The notes: generated by a model not told the origin, from the letters alone. A stretch of DNA of 14,196 nucleotides from JBEKDJ01 sp050014415 (GCA_050014415.1 JBEKDJ010000103.1:1-14196); one strand, 5' to 3'; positions 7,177 to 13,478 are shown, counted from the stretch's first letter. Translations and numbers: made by a program.

Positions 7177-8310
7177 ATGGCTAAACAACCACACAGGCGA
7201 GGAAGAACGAGGGGATGGATGGGTTACCTTCTCTCTTTTTTCCTCGGGTCTCTTTTGACCTTTCTTGGATATTCTTATCTGACCCGGGAAAAACCTCTCT
7301 CTGCAGAGGCGTTTTCTAAAAAGGTTTTTCTTGTCGATCAGATCATCCAAAGTCAACTCTACGAGCTCGGCATTTCGAAAAGGGAACTTCTCCTTCATCA
7401 GTCTTCATTGAAGAAAAAGGACGGGTTCTCCTGGGAGCAGTCTCTCCTGAAGATCCAGGTTCCCCGATCGTTTCCCTTCTCCTTGATTGAAGAAAATCTC
7501 AGACGGGATTTTTCAAACCTGGGCAAAGATTTCTCCTTGCATTCCTCCCAGGGATCTGACTCTCTTCAAGTTGAAGTAAGAGTGATGAACCTTACGACCC
7601 ACCAGCTCGCCTTCCTTTACTCCAAGTCTTCACTCAAAACCGCTCTTCGACCCAAGATTGCCATTGTGATCGACGATCTTGGAGGAGAAAACCATATCTC
7701 TCAGGAACTCCTCCGTTGGAACCTTCCTCTGACCTTCTCCATCCTACCCTTTACACCTTATTCTAGGTCTCTCGCTTCAGAGGCTCATCAAAAGGGCAGA
7801 GAGGTCATCCTCCACCTTCCTATGGAGCCCCGGGGCTATCCAAGAATCAAACCCGGTGAAGGAGTGCTTCTTGGAGAGATGAGTGAGGTGGAGTTGCTTC
7901 GCCAACTCTCAGAAGATATTGAGGCGGTCCCTTATATCAAAGGGGTAAGTAATCATATGGGGTCCAGCCTGACGGAAGACCCTGATAAGATGAAAATTAT
8001 CCTTTCTGAATTGAAGAAGCGAGGGCTTTTTTTCTTAGATAGTCGGACCACGCCTCAAACGGTTGGTCTCCAAACTGCTGAGTCGATTGGTTTGAGGGCA
8101 ATGGAGCGAACCGTCTTCCTCGACCATTCGTCGAATGAAGGCGATATCAAACACGAGCTGGAAAGGTTGATACGAATCTCTCTCGCAACAGGGAAAGCGA
8201 TCGGTATTGGCCATCCCCATCCTGCGACGATTAAATCTCTGAAAGAGATGATTCCCAAGCTAAAGGAAAAAGGAGTCGATCTAGTTCCGCTCTCCTCCGT
8301 GATGGAATAG
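7177..8310 (+). CDS. divergent polysaccharide deacetylase family protein (YibQ-like)
   Basis: A 377-residue protein with a basic N-terminus and one membrane anchor (about 14-35), a spacer domain (about 40-150), and a divergent polysaccharide deacetylase domain (about 158-376). Visible family blocks are IAIVIDDLG (161-169), FSILPFTPY (187-195), VILHLPMEP (210-218), GVSNHMGS (256-263), FFLDSRTT (285-292) and IGIGHPHP (342-349). The DD, HxPMEP, NHMG, DSRT and HPH motifs line the presumed active site. The family (E. coli YibQ) is adjacent to envC in many bacteria; its substrate is not settled, but an envelope location is likely. ATG 7177 has only GCAGGG upstream; Met15, preceded by GAGGGG, is an alternative that would keep the membrane segment. 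Confidence 0.9.
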   Translation: MAKQPHRRGRTRGWMGYLLSFFLGSLLTFLGYSYLTREKPLSAEAFSKKVFLVDQIIQSQLYELGISKRELLLHQSSLKKKDGFSWEQSLLKIQVPRSFPFSLIEENLRRDFSNLGKDFSLHSSQGSDSLQVEVRVMNLTTHQLAFLYSKSSLKTALRPKIAIVIDDLGGENHISQELLRWNLPLTFSILPFTPYSRSLASEAHQKGREVILHLPMEPRGYPRIKPGEGVLLGEMSEVELLRQLSEDIEAVPYIKGVSNHMGSSLTEDPDKMKIILSELKKRGLFFLDSRTTPQTVGLQTAESIGLRAMERTVFLDHSSNEGDIKHELERLIRISLATGKAIGIGHPHPATIKSLKEMIPKLKEKGVDLVPLSSVME

Positions 8311-8351
8311 GCGGGGTATGATTTTCGATAACGTTCCATTGCTGGGATTAT

Positions 8352-8630
8352 CTAGGGTTTTATAATGAGTTCGATCGGGGGAACATTCTTCTCAGTCTTC
8401 GTACCTACGGAAGAAGAACAATAGACACAGAGATATTCGTATTGATCCCCATCAGGTAGAACCAAGAGCAGCCTCTTTCTTACAGGCACCGCGGACTTGC
8501 ATTGGGCGCAATAGAGAGAGGTCGCTTCAAACTGTTCAAAACTCGCTTTTCGCACAATGATATTATAAGAGAAAACCGTAAGATGGACAATACGGTTTCC
8601 TTTTCCTATGCTCACTGAATAAAGGACCAT
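8352..8630 (-). CDS. small two-CxxC protein, function unknown
   Basis: As drawn from ATG 8630 it has 92 residues. It contains YCAQC (Cys41, Cys44) and LCVYC (Cys68, Cys71) separated by a basic and hydrophobic stretch, so a zinc ribbon or rubredoxin-like knuckle is plausible; the function is unknown to me. It is convergent with the yibQ-like gene (41-base gap) and downstream of the TIR-like gene on the same strand. The start is doubtful. No ribosome-binding site precedes ATG 8630, and a strong promoter match (8562-8590) lies inside the first 25 codons. A GTG at 8555 (codon 26, IIVRKASFEQF context) would give a 67-residue protein that keeps both Cys pairs. I think the shorter form is at least as likely. 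Confidence 0.7.
   Translation of the reverse strand: MVLYSVSIGKGNRIVHLTVFSYNIIVRKASFEQFEATSLYCAQCKSAVPVRKRLLLVLPDGDQYEYLCVYCSSSVGTKTEKNVPPIELIIKP
8562..8590 (-). promoter_or_regulatory. strong sigma-70-like promoter inside the annotated start of the two-CxxC gene
   Basis: On the minus strand TTGTCC (8590-8585) is followed by exactly 17 bases and a perfect TATAAT (8567-8562). The predicted first transcribed base falls near 8555, the G of an in-frame GTG. Farther upstream a perfect TTGACA (8644-8639) is followed, also after 17 bases, by TATTCA (8621-8616). Both would transcribe toward the same gene and both argue that codons 1-25 are untranslated. Confidence 0.45.
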
Positions 8631-8734
8631 ATTTCGTCTGTCAAATCACAGACTGCCCCCACAAGTCGGGATGATTCGACGGCTCAGGGATTCAAGGGAT
8701 CAAGTAAACTCTTCTTATTACCTTCACATCATGC

Positions 8735-9457
8735 TCAAAGTTTTGTTTTCTTTTTTAGTTTTTCAATGAGGTCAGAGGGATCTTCATATTCGATCGTGTT
8801 TAGTTCTTTAACTATCTCAGGAAGAGAAGAGCCCTTTTTATGGATGATGAAGATCTGCCTTCCCAAGCCGAGGGCGATGCCGAGTTCGATGATGACATCA
8901 AGCTTTTCAGAAGAGGAGAGGTCATAAATTCCGAACCTGGCACTCTTGATCTGATTGATCCGATAGTGAAGGGGTTCTCCTTTTTGAACGGCTTCAATGC
9001 CATAAATCGGATTCAGGCCAGTTCCCTCAAAAGCGGATTCGATGGCCCGAATTTTTTCAGTCTCCAAAATCACAGAGGATATGAAATATTCTCCCTTAAG
9101 GGAGACCTCCACAGTTTTTGGCGTTGTCTGGATCTTTTTAAAGAGGGTTCGATCCAATGTCAACTCCTTGATCGCTGATTGAAGGATACTCTTTGCGCTT
9201 TCGAGATCTTTTTTGTAGCGGGCAGCGTTGATCTTGTCGATCTCTGATGAGGAAAAGGCTTTGACACTCATCTCCCGAAAGCGGAAGGCTAAGAAATTCT
9301 GATAGTGGATCGATTTGGAACTAAAGGTTTTTTCCAATATGTCCTTTGTCTCCGCATGCCAGTGTTTAAAGATTTCGTGGTCAGGGTGAAGACCGACCAT
9401 TCCGTCCACTCTGTTTAACTGCTCTCTGATCAGGTCGATTGGGTCCCTTTCTGCCAT
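8735..9457 (-). CDS. protein with C-terminal TIR / nucleoside-deoxyribosyltransferase-like domain
   Basis: A 240-residue soluble protein. Residues 1-112 are mainly helical, with HPDHEIFKHWHAETKDILEKTF (24-45) and a charged helix at 72-100. Residues 115-236 look like a flavodoxin/Rossmann-type domain: EYFISSVILETEKIRAIESAFEGTGLNPIYG (strand, helix, strand), INQIKSARFGIYDLSS (167-182), LDVIIELGIALGLGRQIFII (186-205) and a C-terminal YEDPSDLIEKL helix (224-234). The DLS...ELGxALGxG pattern is shared by nucleoside 2-deoxyribosyltransferases and TIR-like NAD-handling domains, where the Glu of ELG is often catalytic (Glu191 here). The activity is not proven. The start has GGAG eight bases upstream and a good promoter. 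It stands alone in a repeat-rich, gene-poor stretch, as accessory or defence genes often do. No signal peptide is visible. Confidence 0.8.
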   Translation of the reverse strand: MAERDPIDLIREQLNRVDGMVGLHPDHEIFKHWHAETKDILEKTFSSKSIHYQNFLAFRFREMSVKAFSSSEIDKINAARYKKDLESAKSILQSAIKELTLDRTLFKKIQTTPKTVEVSLKGEYFISSVILETEKIRAIESAFEGTGLNPIYGIEAVQKGEPLHYRINQIKSARFGIYDLSSSEKLDVIIELGIALGLGRQIFIIHKKGSSLPEIVKELNTIEYEDPSDLIEKLKKKTKL

Positions 9458-9487
9458 CTTCCACTCTCCGTAGTATTTAATAAAACA

Positions 9488-9516
9488 AAAATATCAATGC
9501 ATCGATGGAATGTCAA
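9488..9516 (-). promoter_or_regulatory. strong sigma-70-like promoter for the TIR-like gene
   Basis: On the minus strand a perfect TTGACA (9516-9511) is followed by exactly 17 bases and TATTTT (9493-9488), which is itself preceded by TGA, an extended -10. Transcription would begin near 9481, giving a leader of about 24 bases that contains the GGAG ribosome-binding site before ATG 9457. This is the best promoter match in the window. Confidence 0.6.
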
Positions 9517-9611
9517 TTTCTTTAGATATCTTGTTGTGTTGACAAGCAGAAATCACTTTGGTCAAATTCAACAACGCTCAAAGGGTGGATGTACCTAAGA
9601 GAATCCCAATT

Positions 9612-9707
9612 TGTCATCCTGAATCCCGCCAATGGCGCGATGAGGGATCTGAAACAGATTAGTTTGATTCGATTCTTCGTCCCACCCGGGTGGGACTCAA
9701 AATGACA
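9612..9707. repeat. 96-bp nested inverted repeat (dispersed palindromic element)
   Basis: The element starts TGTCATCCTGA and ends TCAAAATGACA. The two arms of about 40 bases are imperfect reverse complements, and each arm contains its own dyad: CCCGCC-AAT-GGCGCG on the left and a perfect 18-base palindrome GTCCCACCCGGGTGGGAC (9679-9696) on the right. The TGTCATYCTGA...GAAGRATCT layout resembles widely scattered intergenic repeats that may be moved as small non-autonomous elements. No transposase is nearby. Confidence 0.65.
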
Positions 9708-9876
9708 GGGTAGCGTTAGCCGGGGTTTTACGAAGTGACATCAAAACAGGGCAGGTTTTCGATCGGCCTTGTAGACTGTTTCCAGGACTCGACTTTCTGG
9801 CAATGACCGTATGATTTTCGATTTTCTTATGGAAGGGAAAAACACTCTGACATTGATTCATCTGCGCTTCATTTGA

Positions 9877-9892
9877 TCCCGCTCTAGCGGGA
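9877..9892. repeat. short hairpin TCCCGCT-CT-AGCGGGA
   Basis: A perfect 7-bp stem with a two-base loop. Its sequence is like the hairpin cores of dispersed repeats (CCCGC...GCGGG), and it is not followed by a strong T-run on either strand, so I prefer a repeat remnant over a terminator. Confidence 0.4.
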
Positions 9893-10021
9893 GATTTTGA
9901 AATTTGGATCTAGGGAAAAAACTGTTGGTCTCGGCTTGTGGGATTGGACATTCGGATTTAGGGTTTCGTGGGGGATCTCTTGGGTTCCGACTACGCCGCG
10001 TTAGGGAATATCCTGTACCCA

Positions 10022-10186
10022 TCAAGTTTCTTCATCTGCTTCTTTCAATCTTAGCTGCAGTCTTTCTTCTCTTATCTTAATGATGAGACTGTAGCACGCG
10101 TCGCATAGACCATGTGTGGTCGATGGATCCCATAACGGTTCTTTCATCCCATAAACTTTCTTACATTCAATACAGATGCGGACCAT
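10022..10186 (-). CDS. 54-residue zinc-ribbon-like protein
   Basis: The reading frame extends upstream to 10273, but the ATG at 10186 is chosen because TTGGAGG lies six bases before it and the longer form has no such site. The 54-residue product starts MVRICIECKKVYG and carries Cys5, Cys8, His25, Cys28 and Cys31, ending in a basic and acidic helix. The CxxC-VYG-x11-HGLCxxC layout is familiar to me from small proteins and from C-terminal tails of signalling proteins in Deltaproteobacteria, and probably binds zinc. The precise role is unknown. A sigma-54-like promoter (10223-10238) lies upstream. There are no close neighbours: nearly 490 bases upstream and more than 560 downstream are non-coding. 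Confidence 0.7.
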   Translation of the reverse strand: MVRICIECKKVYGMKEPLWDPSTTHGLCDACYSLIIKIREERLQLRLKEADEET

Positions 10187-10675
10187 ATCGAGCCTCCAAT
10201 CACTGCGTTTCGGTATTTTATAAGCAAATATCAGGCCATTGGGTGCAAAACACTGTAACTCATTGTAATCCATAAATATTTCTGAATATCGGCCCTGTAT
10301 GAAAGCATTGGTTGGTTGCCTTTTATTGTCACAGAATCATATGGATTCAGTTTCTGACCTACTCTCTAAGTGATTTCAAAAACAGGAACGAACAGAAATT
10401 GACTATCTTCGTCGAAACAGACTTGAAACAAGGGAACGGGGCGTCTCCATGACATTTGACAAATCAGATGTTTATCCGGCCTCAGAACTCGCTGGAGATG
10501 GAAGTTGACAGGTCCTCTGCTTGGCTGCAGGTTAGCCCCATGGTCGGAAATCAGCAAGCCATAGCGAAGAGTACCCTACATACTTTCAAGTGAAGTATCT
10601 AGCGGAGGATTTTACAGGGGGATTATTTAGCAATAGCCTTCGGACTAGCGGATGCCATACGTTGGGGGACTCTCC
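10187..10675. other. 489-base stretch with no secure gene
   Basis: Apart from the sigma-54-like promoter near its left end, I see no confident gene. A minus-strand frame (10366-10557, TTG start) would encode 63 residues with a rather protein-like C-terminal half (RRPVPLFQVCFDEDSQFLFVPVFEIT), but it lacks an ATG and a ribosome-binding site and may be a remnant or chance frame. A small dyad ATACTT-N7-AAGTAT is at 10580-10598, downstream of the deacetylase on the minus strand; without a T-run it is not a clear terminator. Confidence 0.5.
10223..10238 (-). promoter_or_regulatory. sigma-54-like promoter upstream of the zinc-ribbon-like gene
   Basis: On the minus strand TGGCCT-GATAT-TTGCT (10238-10223) fits the -24/-12 consensus TGGCAC-N5-TTGCW with the invariant GG and GC at the correct spacing and two mismatches (ACto CT in the first block). 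Transcription would start about 12 bases after the GC, near 10212, with a leader of about 26 bases containing the GGAGG ribosome-binding site. No enhancer-like dyad was confirmed upstream. Confidence 0.4.
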
Positions 10676-11464
10676 TCATCTCAGAGGATATTCTGACAAT
10701 TTAACAAACTTAAAACCGTGCTTCTTTAAATCTGGGACGGCCTTGATCATGCCATCTGCTGTTCCGCTTTCAGGATGGTTCATGTGCATGAGAATGATTG
10801 AAGCAGGTGAAGCATTCAACAGTGCTTCTTGCACTTGGCCCTTTGAATACGCCGCGCCAGCGTCTCCGAGAACACTAAAGCTCACGACTTCGTATCCTAA
10901 AGCATTGGCCACTTCTACGCCGATTTCATCGCAGTAGGCTGTCCCGGGCCGATAGTATTTTGGCTTGCAGTGGGTCGAACTCTGAATTTTCAAAGCATTC
11001 TGTTCTATCTCAATGATAAGATCGGCCACGCTGCTCGGCCCCTTAACGCCATGCACAGAGCGGCCGTTCACTGAACAGGGTTTATGATTCAATCCGTGAT
11101 TTTCAATTTCGAATAGAGGATTCCTCGTCAGCTCGTGAAAAATCTTGCGATTTGCATCGATCCACCTGCCGCTGATGAACAACGTGACGGGAATTGCCTC
11201 GCTTGTCAAAAAGTTGATTAACCTAGCATCATATCCGTTTCCCTTCGGACCTCCACAGGCATCATAGGTGAGGGCGATCACCCGTTGGTCGGTGTCAAGC
11301 TTCGTTCTCACCCCCGTCACTCCTTCTCCCCATTCTTGTGGAACCTTACCGCTGAATGCCGAGATGATCTCTTCTTTGGTCGGTCGCTCCTGGCATTGTC
11401 CCCAGTCAATGTTCCCAAGAAAAAGGACGAAAAGAAGAATCAGTATATTAAAATAGGGACACAT
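10676..11464 (-). CDS. secreted polysaccharide deacetylase (NodB homology, CE4-like)
   Basis: A 262-residue protein with a signal sequence (about 1-24, possibly lipoprotein-like at Cys24) and a NodB-type domain (about 60-260). Visible motifs are ALTYDACGG with Asp68 as probable base, ENHGLNHKPCS with the metal-binding His123 and His127, YYRPGTAYCD with Arg172, and ILMHMNHP with His227 near the end. The second Asp of the usual TFDDG motif is replaced in DACGG, as in other members with a DACGG-type motif. The family removes N- or O-acetyl groups from envelope polysaccharides or peptidoglycan. The gene follows asd by 66 bases on the same strand. An in-frame stop lies four codons upstream of the ATG, so the start is secure despite a weak ribosome-binding site. 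Confidence 0.88.
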   Translation of the reverse strand: MCPYFNILILLFVLFLGNIDWGQCQERPTKEEIISAFSGKVPQEWGEGVTGVRTKLDTDQRVIALTYDACGGPKGNGYDARLINFLTSEAIPVTLFISGRWIDANRKIFHELTRNPLFEIENHGLNHKPCSVNGRSVHGVKGPSSVADLIIEIEQNALKIQSSTHCKPKYYRPGTAYCDEIGVEVANALGYEVVSFSVLGDAGAAYSKGQVQEALLNASPASIILMHMNHPESGTADGMIKAVPDLKKHGFKFVKLSEYPLR

Positions 11465-11530
11465 CCGAATTTCTTAGAAGAATGTCGGCTCGATGCCGGT
11501 GTTGGTCGATAAATCGAGGGGCTATCTCCT

Positions 11531-12613
11531 TTAGAAAAGGCCCTTTGCTTTCAGCAATTCTGCCATGAGAATCGCGCCTCCGGCTGCGCCTCGCACGGTG
11601 TTATGCGAAAGGCCGACAAACCGGTAGTCGAAGACGTCGCATTCCCTTAGCCGCCCAACTGTTACTGCCATACCTCTTCCTGCATCTCTGTCCATCCGTG
11701 GCTGAGGCCTATCGACTTCCTCGCGATAGATGATGGCGGGTTCAGGAGCCGAAGGAAGTTTCAGTCTTTGAGGTTCGCCGACAAAGCTCTTCCAGATCTT
11801 CGCGATTTCCTCTAGGGACGGCTTTCGCCCCTTGAACTTCACGCTCACACACGCCATGTGCCCGTCGATGACAGGAACCCGGTTGCAGTGAGCCGAAATC
11901 TTAAAAGAGTTCTCAGGGATTATCTTACCTTCGTGAAGCTTTCCCAGAATTCGCAGGGGCTCCAATTCTGACTTCTTTTCTTCATCTTTGATATAGGGGA
12001 TGACATTATCGATCATTTGCAGCGACGCAGGACCCGGAAATCCGGCCCCGGAAACCGCTTGAAGCGTCGTCACGATGACAGCCTCGATCCTATAGCCCGC
12101 CTCAATCAAAGCAAAGAGCGGAGTCGTGTAGCTTTGGATACTGCAGTTCGGTTTGACGGCGATGAGCCCTTTTCCCCAGCCTCTCTGGGCACGCTGAAAT
12201 CGGATCAGTTCAGCATGGCCTGGATTTACTTCCGGTATCATCATGGGCACGTCTGGTGTATTCCGATGTGCCGAGTTGTTTGATACTACTGCAATACCGC
12301 TCTTGGCATATTCCTCCTCAAGTTTTCGCACAGTTTCCTTGTCCGCTTCAATAGCCGAAAATACCAACCCACATTTACCTTTCGCCGATTCCACAAGATT
12401 TGCGTCTTGAACCACGAGATCTTTGATCTGCTCTGGGGCCGGCTCAGGCATGAGCCAACGCCCTGAAACGGCCTCCGCATATGTCTTACCCGCAGAGCTA
12501 GGGGAGGCCGCAACATACGTCGCTTCAAACCAAGGATGATCCCTAAGCAGTCGGATATAATTCTGGCCTACCATGCCGGTTCCGCCGATCACCCCTACCT
12601 TCATTCTCTCCAT
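11531..12613 (-). CDS. asd: aspartate-semialdehyde dehydrogenase (archaeal/fungal type)
   Basis: A 360-residue enzyme that reduces aspartyl-4-phosphate to aspartate semialdehyde with NADPH, the branch point to lysine/diaminopimelate, threonine and methionine. The NADP-binding motif GGTGMVG is at residues 10-16, SNNSAHR at 111-117, the nucleophile Cys157 in VKPNCSIQS, and the substrate-binding block SAHCNRVPVIDGHMACVSVKF (240-260) holds the probable acid/base His252. The lack of a GNPGC-type site, the PNCS motif and the VPVIDGH block place it in the archaeal/fungal-type branch instead of the classical enterobacterial one. AAAGGAG lies about nine bases before ATG; Met4 is an alternative. No other lysine or threonine pathway gene is in the window. 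The upstream gap begins with a possible attC-like site. Confidence 0.93.
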   Translation of the reverse strand: MERMKVGVIGGTGMVGQNYIRLLRDHPWFEATYVAASPSSAGKTYAEAVSGRWLMPEPAPEQIKDLVVQDANLVESAKGKCGLVFSAIEADKETVRKLEEEYAKSGIAVVSNNSAHRNTPDVPMMIPEVNPGHAELIRFQRAQRGWGKGLIAVKPNCSIQSYTTPLFALIEAGYRIEAVIVTTLQAVSGAGFPGPASLQMIDNVIPYIKDEEKKSELEPLRILGKLHEGKIIPENSFKISAHCNRVPVIDGHMACVSVKFKGRKPSLEEIAKIWKSFVGEPQRLKLPSAPEPAIIYREEVDRPQPRMDRDAGRGMAVTVGRLRECDVFDYRFVGLSHNTVRGAAGGAILMAELLKAKGLF

Positions 12614-12687
12614 GATTCCCTCTCCTTTCCTTCTGGCCGACGACGCGGATCAGACGCGAGCTATTGCAAGTCGCCTGCATCTGTCTT

Positions 12688-12695
12688 GTTGGATA
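12688..12695. repeat. GTTGGATA, right-hand member of an inverted pair flanking the methyltransferase gene
   Basis: GTTGGATA lies seven bases beyond the methyltransferase stop codon. Read in the gene's direction it is TATCCAAC, fitting RYYYAAC, the outer core of an integron attC site. The next 50 bases on that strand contain weak paired segments (CAGA/TCTG and GCGA/TCGC), and no good closing GTTRRRY; the nearest is GTCGGCC. Confidence 0.35.
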
Positions 12696-12702
12696 CGGAC
12701 CC

Positions 12703-13368
12703 CTATTTTCTTGTGTACACGACTCTGAAACGACGAACAGGTGGTTCCTCGTTATCCATGTAGTCTTCGAAAGCCGTCTCTGTCAGGTCGTACGATTTGA
12801 ACTCATTCAGATCCTCACTCGTGAGAGGCCATGGCATCTTGCCTTCGGCATCCGTGTGCTCTCTTCCTCTGGCAATAACAAGCAGAGTGCCTCCTGGCCT
12901 TATAAAACTCGCAATCTCGGCCGCCGCCTTCCGCCGGAGTGGCATTGGTAGAACCTGGAGTGTGTAGGATTCAAGGACGAAATCGAAAGCACCTCGCCAA
13001 TTTTGTGGCGTCTTGAACAGATCCGCGATCATATAATGAACCGGAGTCCCAGGAAATCTGCGCTGGCACCAGTCAATGGCCGTTGGAGAAATGTCGAAGG
13101 CCGTTGTGTCAAATCCCCGATGTGTCAGTTCCTCGGCATCATCACCCAATCCGCAGCCTACCTTGAGCGCTTTCTTCCCGGCCCCCTTGATCCCGTGGTT
13201 GTCGAGCCAAGTCACCAGATTGGGGTTCGGTATCAAATCTGCCCAAGGTATGACCGAGGCATCACCGTTGGCTTTGGCATAGAGTTCTTCGAACCACCCC
13301 AACGCGTCGCCTTCGGACAGATATTGGTTTGCGATCTCTCGCGCCGTCGCTCTGTTAGATTCATACAT
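12703..13368 (-). CDS. class I SAM-dependent methyltransferase
   Basis: From ATG 13368 the protein has 221 residues. The SAM-binding motif KVGCGLGDDAEEL is at 69-81, motif II AFDISPTAIDW at 90-100, a YMIADLF block at 112-118, FDFVLESYTLQVLP at 128-141 and the post-motif RPGGTLLVIARGRE at 157-170. This is the TehB/thiopurine-methyltransferase-like branch, which handles small molecules; the substrate cannot be told. The frame also opens at a TTG (13386) but AGGAG seven bases before ATG 13368 decides the start. The gene lies between signal peptidase and asd, genes with no obvious link to it, and is bracketed by inverted GTTGGATA copies, so recent insertion is possible. Its base composition does not stand out by eye. 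Confidence 0.88.
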   Translation of the reverse strand: MYESNRATAREIANQYLSEGDALGWFEELYAKANGDASVIPWADLIPNPNLVTWLDNHGIKGAGKKALKVGCGLGDDAEELTHRGFDTTAFDISPTAIDWCQRRFPGTPVHYMIADLFKTPQNWRGAFDFVLESYTLQVLPMPLRRKAAAEIASFIRPGGTLLVIARGREHTDAEGKMPWPLTSEDLNEFKSYDLTETAFEDYMDNEEPPVRRFRVVYTRK

Positions 13369-13379
13369 CCTTCTGCTCC

Positions 13380-13387
13380 TATCCAAC
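13380..13387. repeat. TATCCAAC, left-boundary member of the inverted pair upstream of the methyltransferase
   Basis: Read in the gene's direction this is GTTGGATA, immediately followed by the GGAG ribosome-binding site and ATG. It fits GTTRRRY, the recombination core at the 5' edge of an integron cassette, and is exactly complementary to the copy just beyond the stop codon. Confidence 0.35.
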
Positions 13388-13445
13388 GAAACGGGTCAGC
13401 AGCAGATGAAACGGCGAAGCGACCCGCTTTCTAACTTCATCCGCT
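13388..13445. repeat. interlocking inverted repeats between signal peptidase and methyltransferase genes
   Basis: GAAACGGGTC (13388-13397) pairs with GACCCGCTTTC (13421-13431) with one bulged base. AGCAGATGAA (13401-13410), in the loop of that stem, pairs 9 of 10 with TTCATCCGCT (13436-13445). The two dyads interlock, so in RNA they are either alternatives or a pseudoknot. The first dyad abuts the GTTGGATA core and its single bulge is reminiscent of an attC stem. Confidence 0.4.
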
Positions 13446-13478
13446 GATTAGCCAAGTGACAAACCATGGAGCCTTTAT

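Larger units (their letters stand above)
9458..10021. other. 564-base intergenic stretch rich in palindromic repeats
   Basis: No convincing coding sequence lies here. It holds the promoter of the TIR-like gene at its left end, a 96-bp nested inverted repeat (9612-9707), a short hairpin (9877-9892), and, from about 9895 to 9995, loosely repetitive GAAATTTGG / GGATTTAGGGTTTC sequence resembling decayed dispersed repeats. A short dyad CTTGT-N7-ACAAG (9530-9546) lies upstream of the promoter and might be an operator, but the match is too short to claim. Confidence 0.6.

Noticed and set aside
9612..9892. Repeated palindromes considered as a CRISPR array
   Set aside because: The units are inverted, differ in length and are not separated by regular spacers; no cas gene is present.
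10366..10557. 63-residue minus-strand frame in the gap beside the zinc-ribbon-like gene
   Set aside because: TTG start only, no ribosome-binding site, in-frame stop seven codons upstream and no recognised family. It may be a gene remnant, so it is described with the gap but not called.
9458..10675. tRNA, rRNA or riboswitch in the two large gaps
   Set aside because: No cloverleaf, CCA end, T-loop GTTC motif or known riboswitch core was found by reading both strands.
10590..10937. Plus-strand frame of 115 residues opposite the deacetylase 3' end
   Set aside because: Antisense to the conserved NodB-type domain, with no family resemblance.
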